A DNA stretch of 64,000 nt from Nicotiana tabacum (Eukaryota > Streptophyta > Magnoliopsida > Solanales > Solanaceae), in NCBI RefSeq assembly GCF_000715075.1, contig NC_134082.1, forward strand, positions 143,332,948 through 143,396,947, read 5' to 3'. Position 1 is the first letter of the stretch; each line of letters starts with the position of its first letter. A program made the translations under genes and the position numbers. Under the pieces are notes generated by a model. It ran no database searches, was not told the origin of the DNA, and was given only the letters and a program-made list of their open reading frames with translations. Positions 44,975 through 56,999 of the stretch are shown here, in pieces.

Positions 44975-47816
44975 TGTTCATAATCTAAGTAATAAAACTA
45001 AGTCTTAATCATAATCATAAATCCCAAAATAAGGTAAATAATACAGTTTGCGGAAAATGACATAGCCCGACATCGGGGTGTCACCAGCCATGAGCATCTA
45101 TAATAATACTACAAGTCTGAATGAGTATACTCCATTATTATATAACTAAAATAGAAGGAAATAAGATATATGGAGAAGCACTATGATGCAAAAATCTCCG
45201 GGTAGCTCCCTAGTGAATCTCCGGAATCTGCTGGACAACTCTCAACCCTCACAAGCAGGACCAGATGCGCCTGAATCTGCACACGGGGTGCATGGAGTAA
45301 AGTGAGTACTCCAACTCAGTGAGTAATAGTAATAAATGCAGACTGAGTAATAAGAAAACACGCAAAGGCATGTCAACATGCTATAAAGAAGCAGTAAAAA
45401 CCAGTAAAAACAATGAAGCAATAAAAATATGTGAAGTCACTTTAGCTCAGTTTAAACTTCTTAAAATGCCTTTTTAACAATTAAGCAAGTAAGTGATCGG
45501 CAACTAGGAAAGATAAACACATAAAGAAATGCCCCTCGGCACAATGTCAACAAAAATCTGCCCCTCGGGCAATATCATAAACAACATCAGCCCCTCGGGC
45601 TATATCTCACATCACAATGGGTACTCGCACTCACTGGGGGTGTGCAGACTCCTGGAGGGTCCCCTTACGGCCCAAGAGCAATATCAAGTCATCTCGTGGC
45701 AAAATCACATAGGCTCTCGACCTCATATCAACAAGCCACCTCGTGGCGTACAAATCTCAGGCCCTCGGCCTCATAATCATAACCAGTGTTTTCTTACAAC
45801 ATAGGCCCTTGACCTTACTCAGTCAGAATCTCACAAGCCACTCGGGCAACAGTAAAACATGATGCTCAGCCCAAAATATCATTTTAAGTGTTAAAGTGGA
45901 GTAAACATGGCTGAGTTATGAAAATAGTAGAATATAGCATGTCTGAGTACAAGTATAAAGTCAAAACAGTGAGGAAATATCAGTAAAAATCCCCCAAGGA
46001 TCCAAATAGTTGGAACGAGGCCCAAATATGGCATTCAGCCCAAAACATGATAATAGCAAATAGTTTTCAATCAAATACGTGGTAAAATAGTCATACGGGA
46101 TGGACTAAGTCACAATCCCCAATGGTGCACGACCCCACACTCGTCATCTAGCGTGTGTGTCAACTCAATATAGCTCAAAGATGTGCAAATCCAGGATTTC
46201 AAACCCTCAGGACAACATTTACAATCATTACTCACCTCTACCCGGTCCAAATCTCTAGCTCGCGATGCCTTTGCCCCTCGAATAGGCCTCTGAATGCTCC
46301 AAATCTAACCAAAATCAGTGTAAAACTATCAAAATATGCTAAGGGACAAAGCCCACTCGAAAGAAATCAAATTACAACACAAATCCCGAAATTGGCCAAA
46401 CCCGACCCCCGGGCCCACGTCTCGAATTTCGATAAAAATTACATCAATAGACTCCTTATCACTCCCCGAGTTTATTCATACCAAAAGCATCAAAATCCAA
46501 CCACAAACGACCCCTCAAATCCTAAATTCTAGGCCTCCAATTACAAACCCTAGTTCTTCAATATTAGGCTTAAATTCCATGATTAATTAGGTTGAATTCA
46601 CAATAGAATCGAGTATTAAGTCCATAAATCTTACCTCCAAGTGTTTACCCTTGAATCCCTCTTCAATCCTCTTCAAAAAAGCTCCAAAATAGCTCAAAAA
46701 TGGTGGAAGTTAACCCCAAAATCGCGGACAAGATGACTAGTTAAACATTCTGCCCAGGCCTCAATTCCTTCTTCACAAACGCGGTCAATGCCTCGCGTTC
46801 GCGAAGCACAATCTAAATTTGACCAAATTTTCTCTTATGCGAACGCGTCCAGTTCCTCGCGAATGCGATGGTTCCTCGCCTAACCTTCGCGAACGCACTC
46901 CCCTTCTCGCGAACGCGATGAACAAATCAACCTCAAACCCAGCTGCCCAACTTCCTCTACGCGAATGCGGAGCCTCTCTTGCGAACGCGATGCACAACAA
47001 CCCCATCCCTTTGCGAATGCGGAGCCTTCCTTGCGAACGCGAAGGCTAAAATCGCAGCCTCACCAGCTAAATCTTCGCAAACACAAGGGCCTACTCGCGA
47101 ACGCGAAGGTCATTTCTCTGCAACACTGAACAACAGTTTTCTGCACTTTTCCAAAACATGAAATGGTCCGATTGACCACCCGAAACTCACCCGAGGCCCC
47201 CAAAACCTCAACCAATCATGCCAACATATCCCATAACATCATTCAAACTTGTTCCAACCTTCAAAATGCTTAAAACAATATCAAAACACCAAATTCGCAT
47301 CGGATTCATGCCTAAGAATTCCAAAATCTTCAAAATTACGCTTTTGATAAATAAAAAACCAACCAAACCATCCGAATGATATTAAATTTTGCACACACAT
47401 CCCTAATGACACAATGGAACTACTACAACTCTTGGAACTCCATTTAGACCCCTATATCAAAATCTTGCCTATCAACCGGAAAAGTCCAAAAATTTAATTT
47501 CGCCAATTCAAGCCTAAATCTACTCCGGACCTCCAAAACACATTCCGATCACACTCCTAAGTCCCAAATTACCTCCCGAAGATATCCGAACCATCGGAAC
47601 TCACATCTGAGCCCTCTAACACATATGTCAACATTCGGTTGACTTTTCCAACTTAAGCTTCCTCAAAAGAGACTAAGTGTCTCAAACCTTCTTAAAACCT
47701 TTCCAAACCTGAGCCAACCAATCCGATCACATATAGAACCGATAAACAAAGCAATAAGAAGCAGAAATGGGGAAAATGGAGCGGTAACTCATGAGACTAC
47801 TAGCCGGGTTGTCACA
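44975..47816 (-). repeat. 5' LTR of the nested Tekay-like element
   Basis: It runs TGTTCATAATC (44975) to GGTTGTCACA (47816), 2842 bp. It aligns with the left LTR along most of its length but lacks the first 80 or so bases seen at 37045-37130. It carries the same CGCGAACGCG word block (46775-47110) and an insertion of about 24 bp in it. Confidence 0.88.
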
Positions 47817-48795
47817 GTTTGATTGTTATGTATATCACCAGAAAAGATTCAAATTTTTGTGCCAAAGAAATAATCTGTTGAGTTAGTGTATTTAAAGCAT
47901 CAACCTGATTTACCATAGCAGCCTTTTTAATGATTACACGCTCAGATAGCCATTGGATAGCATTCTCAAAAATTTCATTCAACAATTGCAATGCTTCCTC
48001 TGTGGTTTTTCCCATTACAGAACCTCCTGCAGCTGCATCTATCACATTTCTAGTAGAGGATTTTAATCCGTGATAGAAAATGTACAATTGCATTTGTTTA
48101 GGAATGTCATGGTGGGGGCATTTTCTTAACATTGCTTTTAATCTTTCCCAAGCTTGATAAACTGACTCAGTGTCAGTCTGCAAGAAATTAGATATGTCTT
48201 GTCTTAACTTTGTTGTTGTAGCAAGGGAAAAATATTTGTTTAAAAATTTTCGAGTCATCTGGTCCCATGTCGTAATGGACCCTAGAGGCAGACTTCGCAA
48301 CCAAGTCTTGACATCTCCTTTTAAAGAAAAAGGAAATAGCCTTAACTTGATAGCTTTAGGAGGTACTCCATTGTACTTAGCAGTTTCTGTAAGTTCTAGA
48401 AAATCAATTAAATGACTGTGTGGGTCTTCACTTGTATCACCAGTGAAGATACAAGATTGTTTAATTGTCTGAATCAGGCCGGTCCTAATTTCAAAGTTGT
48501 TGACTGCCATTGGTGGCTTCCTAACACTAGATTCATAGTTGAAGCGATCAAGTCTAACATAATCCCTAAGGATTCTGTTTGCTGGCCTTGGCGCCACTTC
48601 ATCAAATTGCTCCTCTACATGGACTGGTGGTAGGATCTCAAGTGGGTTAATGTCCTCTGCTTGCCGATTTTTCATTTTTTTACAAGCTGCTCCTTGAGAA
48701 GACGATGTTTGTTCTTTCCTGCGCGATCGAAGATATCTTTCAATTCCAGGATCGTAATTAGCCAATTCTTTTGTAGAAGAACGGGTCGTAAACTA
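47817..48795 (-). pseudogene. Athila-like gag (N-terminal and capsid part)
   Basis: One open frame spans nearly the whole segment and includes a Retrotrans_gag-like core: FPFSLKGDVKTWLRSLP, ITTWDQMTRKFLNKYF, DTESVYQAWERLKAMLRKCP. No ATG in this frame was found; the first codon available is TTG at 48765 and a TAG lies just upstream, so the start is probably lost. It is cut at 47821 by the nested element. Frames do not match exactly across the insertion, so there is at least one extra indel. Confidence 0.82.
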
Positions 48796-49522
48796 CTTAA
48801 AATTTTGAAAGTAAAAAAAACATTAATTTCTAGTGTAGTACTAGTAATTAATAACTAAACTAAAGTATATTTCAAAGATAATATAGATAGTTAGTGAGAA
48901 AAATAAATACCACAATATTATAGATAATAATTCTAGTAATTAATCTAATAAAAAAATAAAAATAAATATAAAACAATAAAACTAACAAGTAAGCGTCACT
49001 AGTAATGATAGGAATTGAGATAGTATAGTATTATTATTAACTAATAACGAATTGAGATAGTATAGTATTATTAATTATAAACAAAAGTTGTAGTAGTGAA
49101 TAATAGTGATAAGAATAACATTGTAGAAGTACTACTACTACTACTATTATATTATAAAAAATAATAATAGATAAACAATGATATGAAAATAATAATATGT
49201 AGCAACAAACTATATTGAAAAATAAAAATAAAAACGTCGAAGTACTAGCAATGAGAAAAAAAATGATACAACAGGTGATAGTACTAGTAATAATTATACT
49301 AAATATAATGAAGGAAAGCTAATGATAGCAATAATAGGAAGAAGCACTAATATGTTTTTTGTTCTTTTTAAAGTGTTATTACAAAAAGAAAACGATAATA
49401 TTAATATGATAGTAGTAGTTATAGTACTACTTAGTAATTAGTGATGATAGTAATAGATAAATAATAATAATAAGGTCTCAAATTAGCAAAAAAATATTTA
49501 ATCTAAAGTAGATGTATGCCAA
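48796..49522 (-). other. Athila 5' leader, AT-rich
   Basis: This holds strings of TAATAATA and AGTAGTA-type words with no ORF. It lies between gag and the primer site. Confidence 0.7.
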
Positions 49523-49540
49523 TCCCCGGCAACAGCGCCA
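49523..49540 (-). other. Primer-binding site (tRNA-Asp) of the Athila-like element
   Basis: On the - strand this reads TGGCGCTGTTGCCGGGGA, which matches plant tRNA-Asp(GTC) 3' end with one mismatch. It lies six bases inside the LTR end at 49547. Confidence 0.9.
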
Positions 49541-49546
49541 AAAATT

Positions 49547-50614
49547 TGACGAAGTCAATGTGTATAGGATTTTTCTACTCGTGCTTTGTCAAATTCTAGT
49601 ATAATTTATGATATCGTCCCAAAGAGATTGGAACATCTATGCTACATGCTTTTAATATTTCAATTACTATTTGAGAGAATCAACTTGATAAAAAGTGAGT
49701 GAGGTCTAAAGCTTGTTAATTACTTAAACAAAAACCAAGAACTTTCGGAAGATTTATAAATTAAAAGAGTTGGGAATCGATGAATTCACTTGATAATATA
49801 TTAAAATAAAATCTCAATTTTTACAAGTATTTCTCTGCGGAATAATTGCTTATTGCTAATATAATTATATTTAGTTCACTAAGAAGTAGTCAATTAATAG
49901 CACTTCGTAAGGTTATGTGATTAATTGAGTTAAAACTATTGACGATTAGACTGAAATATTTTTCTTGCTTGAATTGTGCTTAGAGGTAGTAAAAACTTTG
50001 TGAGAACATTTTTAATAAAAAATCAATAATCTTGCCTACAACAATTCCTCCGTGAGAATTAAAACTAAGGCAAGCAAAATTACGAACTTGGAATAATAGT
50101 TTACTAAAAATTACTCTCACTCTATTATTTTATTATTGTTTATTATATATCAATTTTGCTTCGTGAGAATTACAAAATCAATATAAAAATAACTTAGAGA
50201 TAAAAATATGTAGAAGTGATAATAATGATTAATTAAAACTATTATTACGGCATAGTACAAAGTATAAAAAGAAAGTTTCAAGTCAAGGATGTATTAACTG
50301 AGATAGTATTATAATATATATACCAAGCTTCATCAACTATCCCAACAAGAAAAGATTACTCCATTATGAAGTAAGAAAAAACTAATTTAAAAACAAAGAA
50401 CTTATGAAGAAATATTATTCTTTTAAAAGAAAGACAACTAATAGAAAATACTAAAGACAAAAGAAAGACCAAAGAGTCTAAAGACAAAAGAAAGACCAAA
50501 GAGTAGTTTTCTCCCATAAGACTCTTCTTTCTCACAATACAATATGAGTGCCTATTTATAGAAAATGTGTAGCAAATGTGAGATGATGTTGCAACTTTAA
50601 GTCTTGATGTTGTG
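49547..50614 (-). repeat. 5' LTR of the Athila-like element, truncated by insertion
   Basis: It begins TGACGAAGTC and is collinear with 24196-25236. About 23 differences in the first 255 bp were counted by eye, mostly transitions. A 28-bp tandem duplication is present at about 50452-50507. The rest of the LTR would continue beyond the inserted + strand element, outside the window. Confidence 0.85.
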
Positions 50615-51552
50615 TGTAACGATCCGGCCGGTCGTTTTAAGAATTTATGCCTTGATTCCCTATTAACAGCTTTCCCCGTGTTTATTTCTGCTATTTTGAT
50701 TTGCCGGGATGTTCGGTTTTGAGTTTCGGAGAGTTTTGGGACACTTAGTCCCTAAATGAGAGCTTAAGTTTTGGAAATTTGACCGTAGTCGGAACTGTGT
50801 GAATATGGCCTCGGAATGGAATTCCGATGATTCCGTTAGCTCCGTTGGATGATTTTGGGCTTAGGGGTGTGTTCGGATTATGTTTTGGAGGTCCGTAGCT
50901 AATTTAGGCCTGAAATGTCGAAAGTCGAATTTTGAAATTTCTTGTTCGATAGTGAGATTTTGATCCGAGGGTCGGAATGGAATACCAGAAGTTAGAATAG
51001 CTCCGTAGTGTTGAATGTGACGTGTGTGCAAAATTTCAGGTCATTCAGACGAGGTTTGATAGACTTTTTGATTGAAAGCGTAAATTGAGAGCTTTTGGAG
51101 TTCTTAGGCTTGAATCCATGGTTAATTCGATATTTCGATGTTGTTGATGTTTTGAGTATTGATATAAGTTTGAATAGTGGTATAGGACTTGTTCGTATTT
51201 TTGGTTGAGGTCCCAGGGACCTTGGGTTGATTTCAGAGGATTATCGGAAGAATTAGAAGTGGTTTGAAACAGCTGAAGCTGCTGATCTTTGTCATAACCG
51301 CACCTGAGATTGGGTCCCAGAGGTGCTGAGCCGCAGAAGCGGAAGAGTCATCGCAGAAGCAGAAAGTGGAGATGCCAGCAGGGACCGCAGAAGCGGGAGC
51401 TTACCGCAGAAGCGGCACCGCATCTGCGTAAGGTTAACCGCAGGTGCGAAAGCTGGGTTTTAAGTGAAATATCGCAGATGCGACCACGTACTCACAGAAG
51501 TGGGACTGCAGGTGCGGTCCCAAAGCCGCAGAAGTGGATTAACTAGGCAGAA

Positions 51553-51560
51553 TATATAAA
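51553..51560 (+). promoter_or_regulatory. TATA box of the + strand Tekay-like LTR
   Basis: GGCAGAATATATAAATAG lies immediately after the short-word block (51298-51540). A comparable arrangement is seen at 33241. Confidence 0.7.
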
Positions 51561-52429
51561 TAGTTGCCTTCACAAAATTTGAGTTATTTTCACCTCTTTT
51601 CAAATGGGAAGAAGCCTTGGGGAGCATTTTCAAGGGAGATTGTTAGAGGAATTCATTGGGTATGGTCTTTGGTCCCTAAACTCATTATTGGAGTGATTTT
51701 TATCATTATAAACATGAAAGTTTAAGGAAAATCAGTGGTAATTTGGGGGTGAGGGCTTGATTAATTAGAGACCTTTGAGTGATGATTTGAGGGATCATTT
51801 GAGGTCCGATTTTGGTACTTTTGGTATGACTGAACTCGTGAGAGTGTGAGGATTCTAGAAATATAAATTTTACCCGATTCCGAGACATGTGACCGAGGGG
51901 CATTTTGGTCATTTTACCTAATTTCGCGTATTAGCTTAGAATTTAATTGTAGAATTAGTTACTTGAAGTGTTATTTACATTATGCAATTGAATTGAATAG
52001 ATTTGGGCCATTTAGAGTTGAGTACTCGTGGCAAGAACATGGTTTCGGGTTGATTTTGAGCTGGTTCGAGGTAAGTGGCTTGCCTAACCTTGTATGGAAG
52101 ACATTCCCCTTAGGATTTGGTATTTGTGGTAATTGAAATGCCTTGTACGTGAGGTGACGAGTACGTAATTGTGCTAATTATTGAAAATCTTATTTTCACT
52201 AAAGTAGCTTTAATTGTGTTTTCCTTTACTGCTTATTCTACTTGAAATGTAAGCATGCTGTTAGCTTAGAGAAGCATGTTTAATTGCCTTATTGCTTGAA
52301 CTGACTTATTTGTATTATGTGAAGCATGTTAGATTAGAATTACTTGTTTTACTTTGGTACGAAATTGAGTTTAATTGAGTATTCTTTGTGTTATTGCTGT
52401 GTGTTTTACTTTGGGACTATGGGACGACA

Positions 52430-52680
52430 TCCCGGGAGATCCCCTGTACGTATTTTATGATTTGAGCTGAGCTGCGGGATACTGAGAGATCCCCAGACGT
52501 ATATTGAGGATACCAAGAGATCCCTAGAATGTTTTGAGGATACCAAGAGATCCTCGGGATACCAAGAGATCCCTAGTATATATTGAGGATACCAAGAGAT
52601 CCTCGGGATACCAAGAGATCCCTGGCATTTATTGAGGGTACTAAGAGATCCTCGGGATACTGAGAGATCCCCGGTTATTA
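52430..52680. repeat. Tandem repeat of GGATACCAAGAGATCC units in the LTR
   Basis: Copies of GAGGATACCAAGAGATCC and CTCGGGATACCAAGAGATCC alternate about ten times. The related solo LTR (26529-26815) has a longer unit made from a similar core. Confidence 0.9.
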
Positions 52681-53350
52681 TCTTTGTGAAGAGTGGTATT
52701 CCTGGTGATTGTTTTTTTTGCCTCTGTTTCAGTTGTAGTTATCCTTATTATCATGTATTAATTCTTATTTTTATCTTTCAACTGTACTGCTTTATCTTAT
52801 ACTGTTTCACCTTATATTTTATTTAATCTCAGTAGGGCCCTAACCTCACTCGTCACTACCCGACCGAGGTTAGGCTTGACACTTACTGAGTATTGCTGGG
52901 GTGTACTCATGCCCTTTCTGTTCATGTTTTTCATGTGCTAATCCAGGTACCTCCACTCAGACTTATCACGCTTGAAACGAGGCGCTTGTAGAGACTCCGA
53001 GGTATATCTGCCGCGTTCGCAGACCGAAGAGTCCCTTTCTACTCTCCATTTTAAGTATTAGCCCTTCTGTATTTTCTTTCCGTTGTTAGATATTCTAGAG
53101 TAAGATACTTGTAGACATTCAAAGGCTTGTGATCATTAGATTCCGGGTTTTGGGAAAAGTATTTAGCTTTTGAGAGTTGATATTGTGTATACCAAGCGAC
53201 ATTTTAAATTACTATTTTATTTCGCTACTTCGGTTTTAAATGATTTCTTTCGCAAATTGGTTTATTTTCCGCATTGTTAGGCTGACCTAGTTGTAGGGAC
53301 TAGGTGCCATCACGATGGTTCACGGAGGGCGAACCAAGGTCTTGACAAGT

Positions 53351-53362
53351 TGGTATCAGAGC
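53351..53362 (+). other. Primer-binding site (tRNA-iMet)
   Basis: TGGTATCAGAGC, three bases after the LTR end, is complementary to the 3' end of initiator tRNA-Met. Confidence 0.92.
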
Positions 53363-53549
53363 TCTAGGTTCATAGGAGTCATGAATCAGAAGCCGATTTA
53401 TTAGAGTCTCGCTGATCAGTACGCAGACATCTGTACTTATCTACAAGAGGCTACGTCATTGTTAGGAAAATTCCACTTCATTTGATTTCCTTGTTGTGCG
53501 AGATTTTTGACATCACAATTCTAAACCTCTGTCTTCCATTCTCTCACAG

Positions 53550-55050
53550 ATGGTGAGGACACGTGCCACCAGAGATGATCAGACACCCATGCCCCCTGCG
53601 AGAGCCATCAGAGGTCGGGGCCAGGGTAGAGGCTGAGGACGCGCACGCAGTGCAGCTAGAGCACCCACGCGAGCTTCCACCGATGTACAACCAGCAGTCC
53701 CAGCCGGAGTCTAGGCACCTGCCACGCCTACTGCTACTACTACTCCAGCACTTCAGGAGACTCTGGCACAGTTCATGATCATGTACACCACTTTGGCTCA
53801 GGCAGTGTTGCTCCCCTTGCTGTAGCTACATCTCAGGCTGGGGTAGGAGCACAGACTCCTGCCACCCATACTCCTGAGCAGCGAGTGCATGTGGATCAGG
53901 TTCCCGAGGTTATTCTTGTACTGCCTGCAGCCCTAGGTTAGCCTGAGGACAGGGCAGCAATTTCAGAGGATGAGCAACGGAGACTTGAGAGATTCAAGAA
54001 GTATGATCCTCTTGTATTTAGTGGGTTAGCCTCAGATAATGCCTTGGAATTTCTGGAGGAATGTCACGGTATCCTCCATACTGTGGGTATATCAGGATTG
54101 AGTGGGGTTTCTTTCACTGCCTTCCAGCTTCGAGGAGCCGCCTATAAGTGGTGGCACACCTATGAGTTAGACAGTCCGGATGAGGCAACTTCACTGACTT
54201 GGACTCGGTTTTTAGATATGTTCCTGAAGGAGTTCGTTCCTTAGAGCCTCAAAGACGCATGGCACACAGAGTTTGGGAATTTGCGCTAGGGTGCTATGAC
54301 TGTCTCGGAGTATGCTGTCTGTTACACCAGTTTGGTTAGACATGCCCCAACCTTGGTTTCTACTATTCGCGGGAGGGTTCGTCGGTTTATTGAGGGGCGT
54401 ATTCCCAGCATCAGGTCTAGCATTGATCGAGAGTTAGAGATGAATATTTCTTATCAACAGGTGGTGAGAATTGCTAGGAGGATTGAGGGTATGCATTCTT
54501 GGGAGAGAGAGGAGAGGGAGGTCAATAGGTCTCGAGAGTCGGGCCATTATTCTGGTGCCTCTGCCCCAGCTGTAGGTCGTCATGGTAGGGGTTATATGAG
54601 TTGCCCTGTTCATTCAGCTCTTCTAGCAGTCAGTGGTATTCCATCTCCTTCTAGGCCTCAGAAGCCTTATTATGTACCTCCGGTATCTAGCGCGCCTCCT
54701 GCGCGGGGTGCTTTTAGAGGTCAGTCCAGCAGACCTGGCCCGAGCCAGTCACAACCGCCACGTCCTCCCAAAGCTTGTTTTGAGTGTAGTGACACACGTC
54801 ATGTGGTGAGGGATTTCCCTAGACTTGGGAGGAGTGCACCTCCACAGACTTCTCAGCCACAGCATGCCCCACAAAGTTCTAAAGCTATGGTTACAACTCT
54901 AGTTGTTACTCCACCTGCTCATCCAGCTAGAGGTGGAGGTCGGGGAGGTAGAGGTCGCCCTAGAGGCGGAGGCCAGGCCCGATACTATGCCATTACTGCC
55001 CGTACTGAGGCTGTTGCCTCCGATTCTATCATCAAAGGTATTATACTAGT
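53550..55050 (+). pseudogene. Tekay-like gag (broken)
   Basis: It starts ATGGTGAGGACACG. The capsid-like part contains RGAAYKWWHTYELD (54044-54244). A zinc-knuckle-like CFECSDTRHVVRDFPR near 54776 has Phe where the last Cys is expected. Stops occur at about 54242 and elsewhere. The tail is Gly/Arg rich (RGGGRGGRGRPRGGG). Role: RNA packaging; inactive. Confidence 0.8.
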
Positions 55051-55620
55051 TTGTCACAGAGATGCATCAGTTCTATTCCATCTAGGCTCCACTTACTCTT
55101 ATGTGTCCTCTTAATTTGCTCCGCATTTGGGTGTACCTCGGGATTCTTTGAGTTCCCCTGTTTATGTTTCTACTCTTGTGGGAGATTCCCTTGTTGTGGA
55201 CCGCGTTTATCGGTCGTGTTTGGTTGCTCTTAGTGGTTTTGAGACCAGAGCCGATTTATTGTTACTCAGCATGATAGATTTTGATATTATCTTGGGCATA
55301 GACTGGTTGTATCCCCATTATGCTATTCTTGATTGTCACGCCAAAATCGTGATACTGGCTATGCCAGGTGTACTGCATGTTGAGTGGAGGGGTACCTTAG
55401 ATCACATTCCCAGTAGAGTTATTTTTTTCCTTAAGGCTCAGCGAATGGTTAAGAAGGGGTGCGACGCGTATTTAGCTTATGTGAGAAATGTCAGTGTTGA
55501 TACCCCTTCAGTTGATTCAATCCCAGTCGTACGGGATTTTCCTGATGTGTTTCCAGCTGATCTTCCGGGCATGACGCCTGATAAAGATATTGATTTTGGC
55601 ATTGATCTGTTGCCGGTTAC
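55050..55620 (+). pseudogene. Tekay-like protease (broken)
   Basis: LFHLGSTYSYVSS (about 55072-55112) replaces the expected catalytic Asp by His. A stop follows at 55111-55113. The downstream segment (55127-55624) contains FDIILGIDWLYPHYAILDCH and VVRDFPDVFPADLPGM, which leads into RT. Confidence 0.72.
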
Positions 55621-56990
55621 TTAGCTCATTTCTATTCCTCCATATCGTATGGCTCCTCCTGAGTTGAAGGGGTTGAAGGATCAATTACAGGAATTGCTTG
55701 ATAAGGGTTTTATTAGGCCCAGTGTATCACCTTGGGGTGCTCCTGTCTTGTTTGTGAAGAAAAAAGATGGTTCTATGCGTATGTGTATTGATTATCGCCA
55801 GATGAACAAAGTTACAATGAAGAACCGTTATCCTTTGCCTCATATTGATGATCTATTTGACCAGCTTCAGGGCGCACGGGTGTTTTCTCAGATTGACTTG
55901 TGCTCAGGTTACCATCAGTTGAAGATTCGAGAGCCAGATATCCCGAAGACTGCTTTCAGGACTAGGTATGGTCATTACGAGTTCCTTGTTATGTCATTTG
56001 GGCTGACCAATGCCCCAGCAACCTTTATGCATTTGATGCATAATGTGTTTCGGCCGTATCTTGACTCGTTTGTCATTGTCTTTATTGATGATATTCTGGT
56101 ATATTCCTGGAGTCGGGAAGATCATGAGCAGCACCTGAGGACAGTGCTATAGACCTTGAGAGAAAAGAAGTTATATGCTAAGTTCTCAAAATGTTAGTTT
56201 TGGTTGGATTGCGTGGCATTCTTAGGCCACGTGGTGTCGAGTAAGGTTATTCAGGTGGATCCGAAGAAAATAGAGGTAGCGCAGAGTTGGCCCAGACCAT
56301 CCTCAGTTACAAAGATCCGCAGTTTTCTTGGTTTGACGAGTTATTACCGTTGTTTTGTGGAGGGGTTTTTGTCGATTACAACCCCTATGACCAGACTGAC
56401 CCAGAAGGGTGCTCCGTTCCAGTGGATGGAAGAGTGTGAGACGAGCTTTCAGAAGCTCTAGACAGCTTTGACTACAACCCCAATTTTGATATTGCCTATA
56501 TGTTTGGGGTGTTACACTGTCTATTGTGATGCCTCGATGATTGGCTTTAGAGCGATTTTGATGCAGGACGGTAGTGCATTGCCTACGCGTCCAGACAGTT
56601 GAAGGTTCACGAGAAGAATTATTCGGTCCACAACCTTGAGTTAACTGCCATTGTTCACGCCCTGAAAATCTGGTGTCATTATTTGTATGAGGTTCCTTGT
56701 GATATTTATACTGATCATCGGAGCTTGCAGCACCTGTTCAAGCAAAAGGATCTATACTTGCGCCAGTGTAGGTGGTTAGAGTTGCTGAAGGACTATGATA
56801 TCACTATTTTGTATCACTCGGGCAAGGACAATGTGGTGGCCGATGCCTTGAGTCGTCGGGCAGAGAGTTTGGGGAGTTTGTCTTATTTACCAGCATTGGA
56901 GAGGCCTATGGCGATGGATGTTCAGGCCTTAGCCAGCTCGTTTGTGAGATTGGATCTTTCGGAGCCCAGTCGGGTTCTAGCTTGCGTGGT
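55620..56990 (+). pseudogene. Tekay-like reverse transcriptase and RNase H (broken)
   Basis: RT motifs [51 protein letters not shown] and FIDDILVYS are present. Stops occur at 56150-56152, 56195 and 56460. RNase H motifs include [17 protein letters not shown], with an altered YCDASMI. The Asp pair of RT is intact. Confidence 0.85.
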
Positions 56991-56999
56991 TTCTTGGTC

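Larger units (their letters stand above)
37045..47816 (-). mobile_element. Complete Tekay/Del-like Ty3/gypsy element nested in Athila gag (10.8 kb)
   Basis: It is flanked by the duplication GTTTG (37040-37044 and 47817-47821). The left LTR is 37045-39942 (3' LTR) and the right LTR is 44975-47816 (5' LTR). The tRNA-iMet primer site is 44959-44971 and the polypurine tract is 39943-39956 (TCCTCCCTATCTTA on the + strand). Domain order gag-protease-RT-RNase H-integrase and a chromodomain-like end place it with Tekay/Del-like chromoviruses. Hand comparison of 143 bp of LTR (near 38310 and 46150) gave eight differences. All coding regions contain stops. Confidence 0.9.
24196..50614 (-). mobile_element. 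Athila-like Ty3/gypsy element split by four insertions (5' LTR incomplete at right)
   Basis: Order on the - strand is 5' LTR (49547-50614 and beyond), tRNA-Asp primer site (49523-49540), gag (48795-47817, then 37044-36190), protease (36189-35728), RT and RNase H (35715-35176, then 32309-31100), integrase (31100-29800), 3' non-coding (to 25497), 3' LTR (25496-24196). The RT phrase VVPKKGGM followed by TVIKNE, the RNase H phrase [10 protein letters not shown] and the tRNA-Asp site fit the Athila lineage as I know it. Insertions are a solo LTR at 25860, a solo LTR at 32310, a full Tekay-like element at 37045 and a + strand element at 50615. All coding regions are broken. The left flank is CTCTT (24191-24195); the matching right flank is beyond the window. 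Confidence 0.85.

Noticed and set aside
49523..49545. tRNA-like sequence (CCCCGGCAACAGCGCCA)
   Set aside because: It is the 3' end of tRNA-Asp only, present as the primer-binding site of the Athila element; no cloverleaf lies next to it.
52430..52680. CRISPR-like short repeats
   Set aside because: Units are directly adjacent with no unique spacers, and the setting is a plant LTR.
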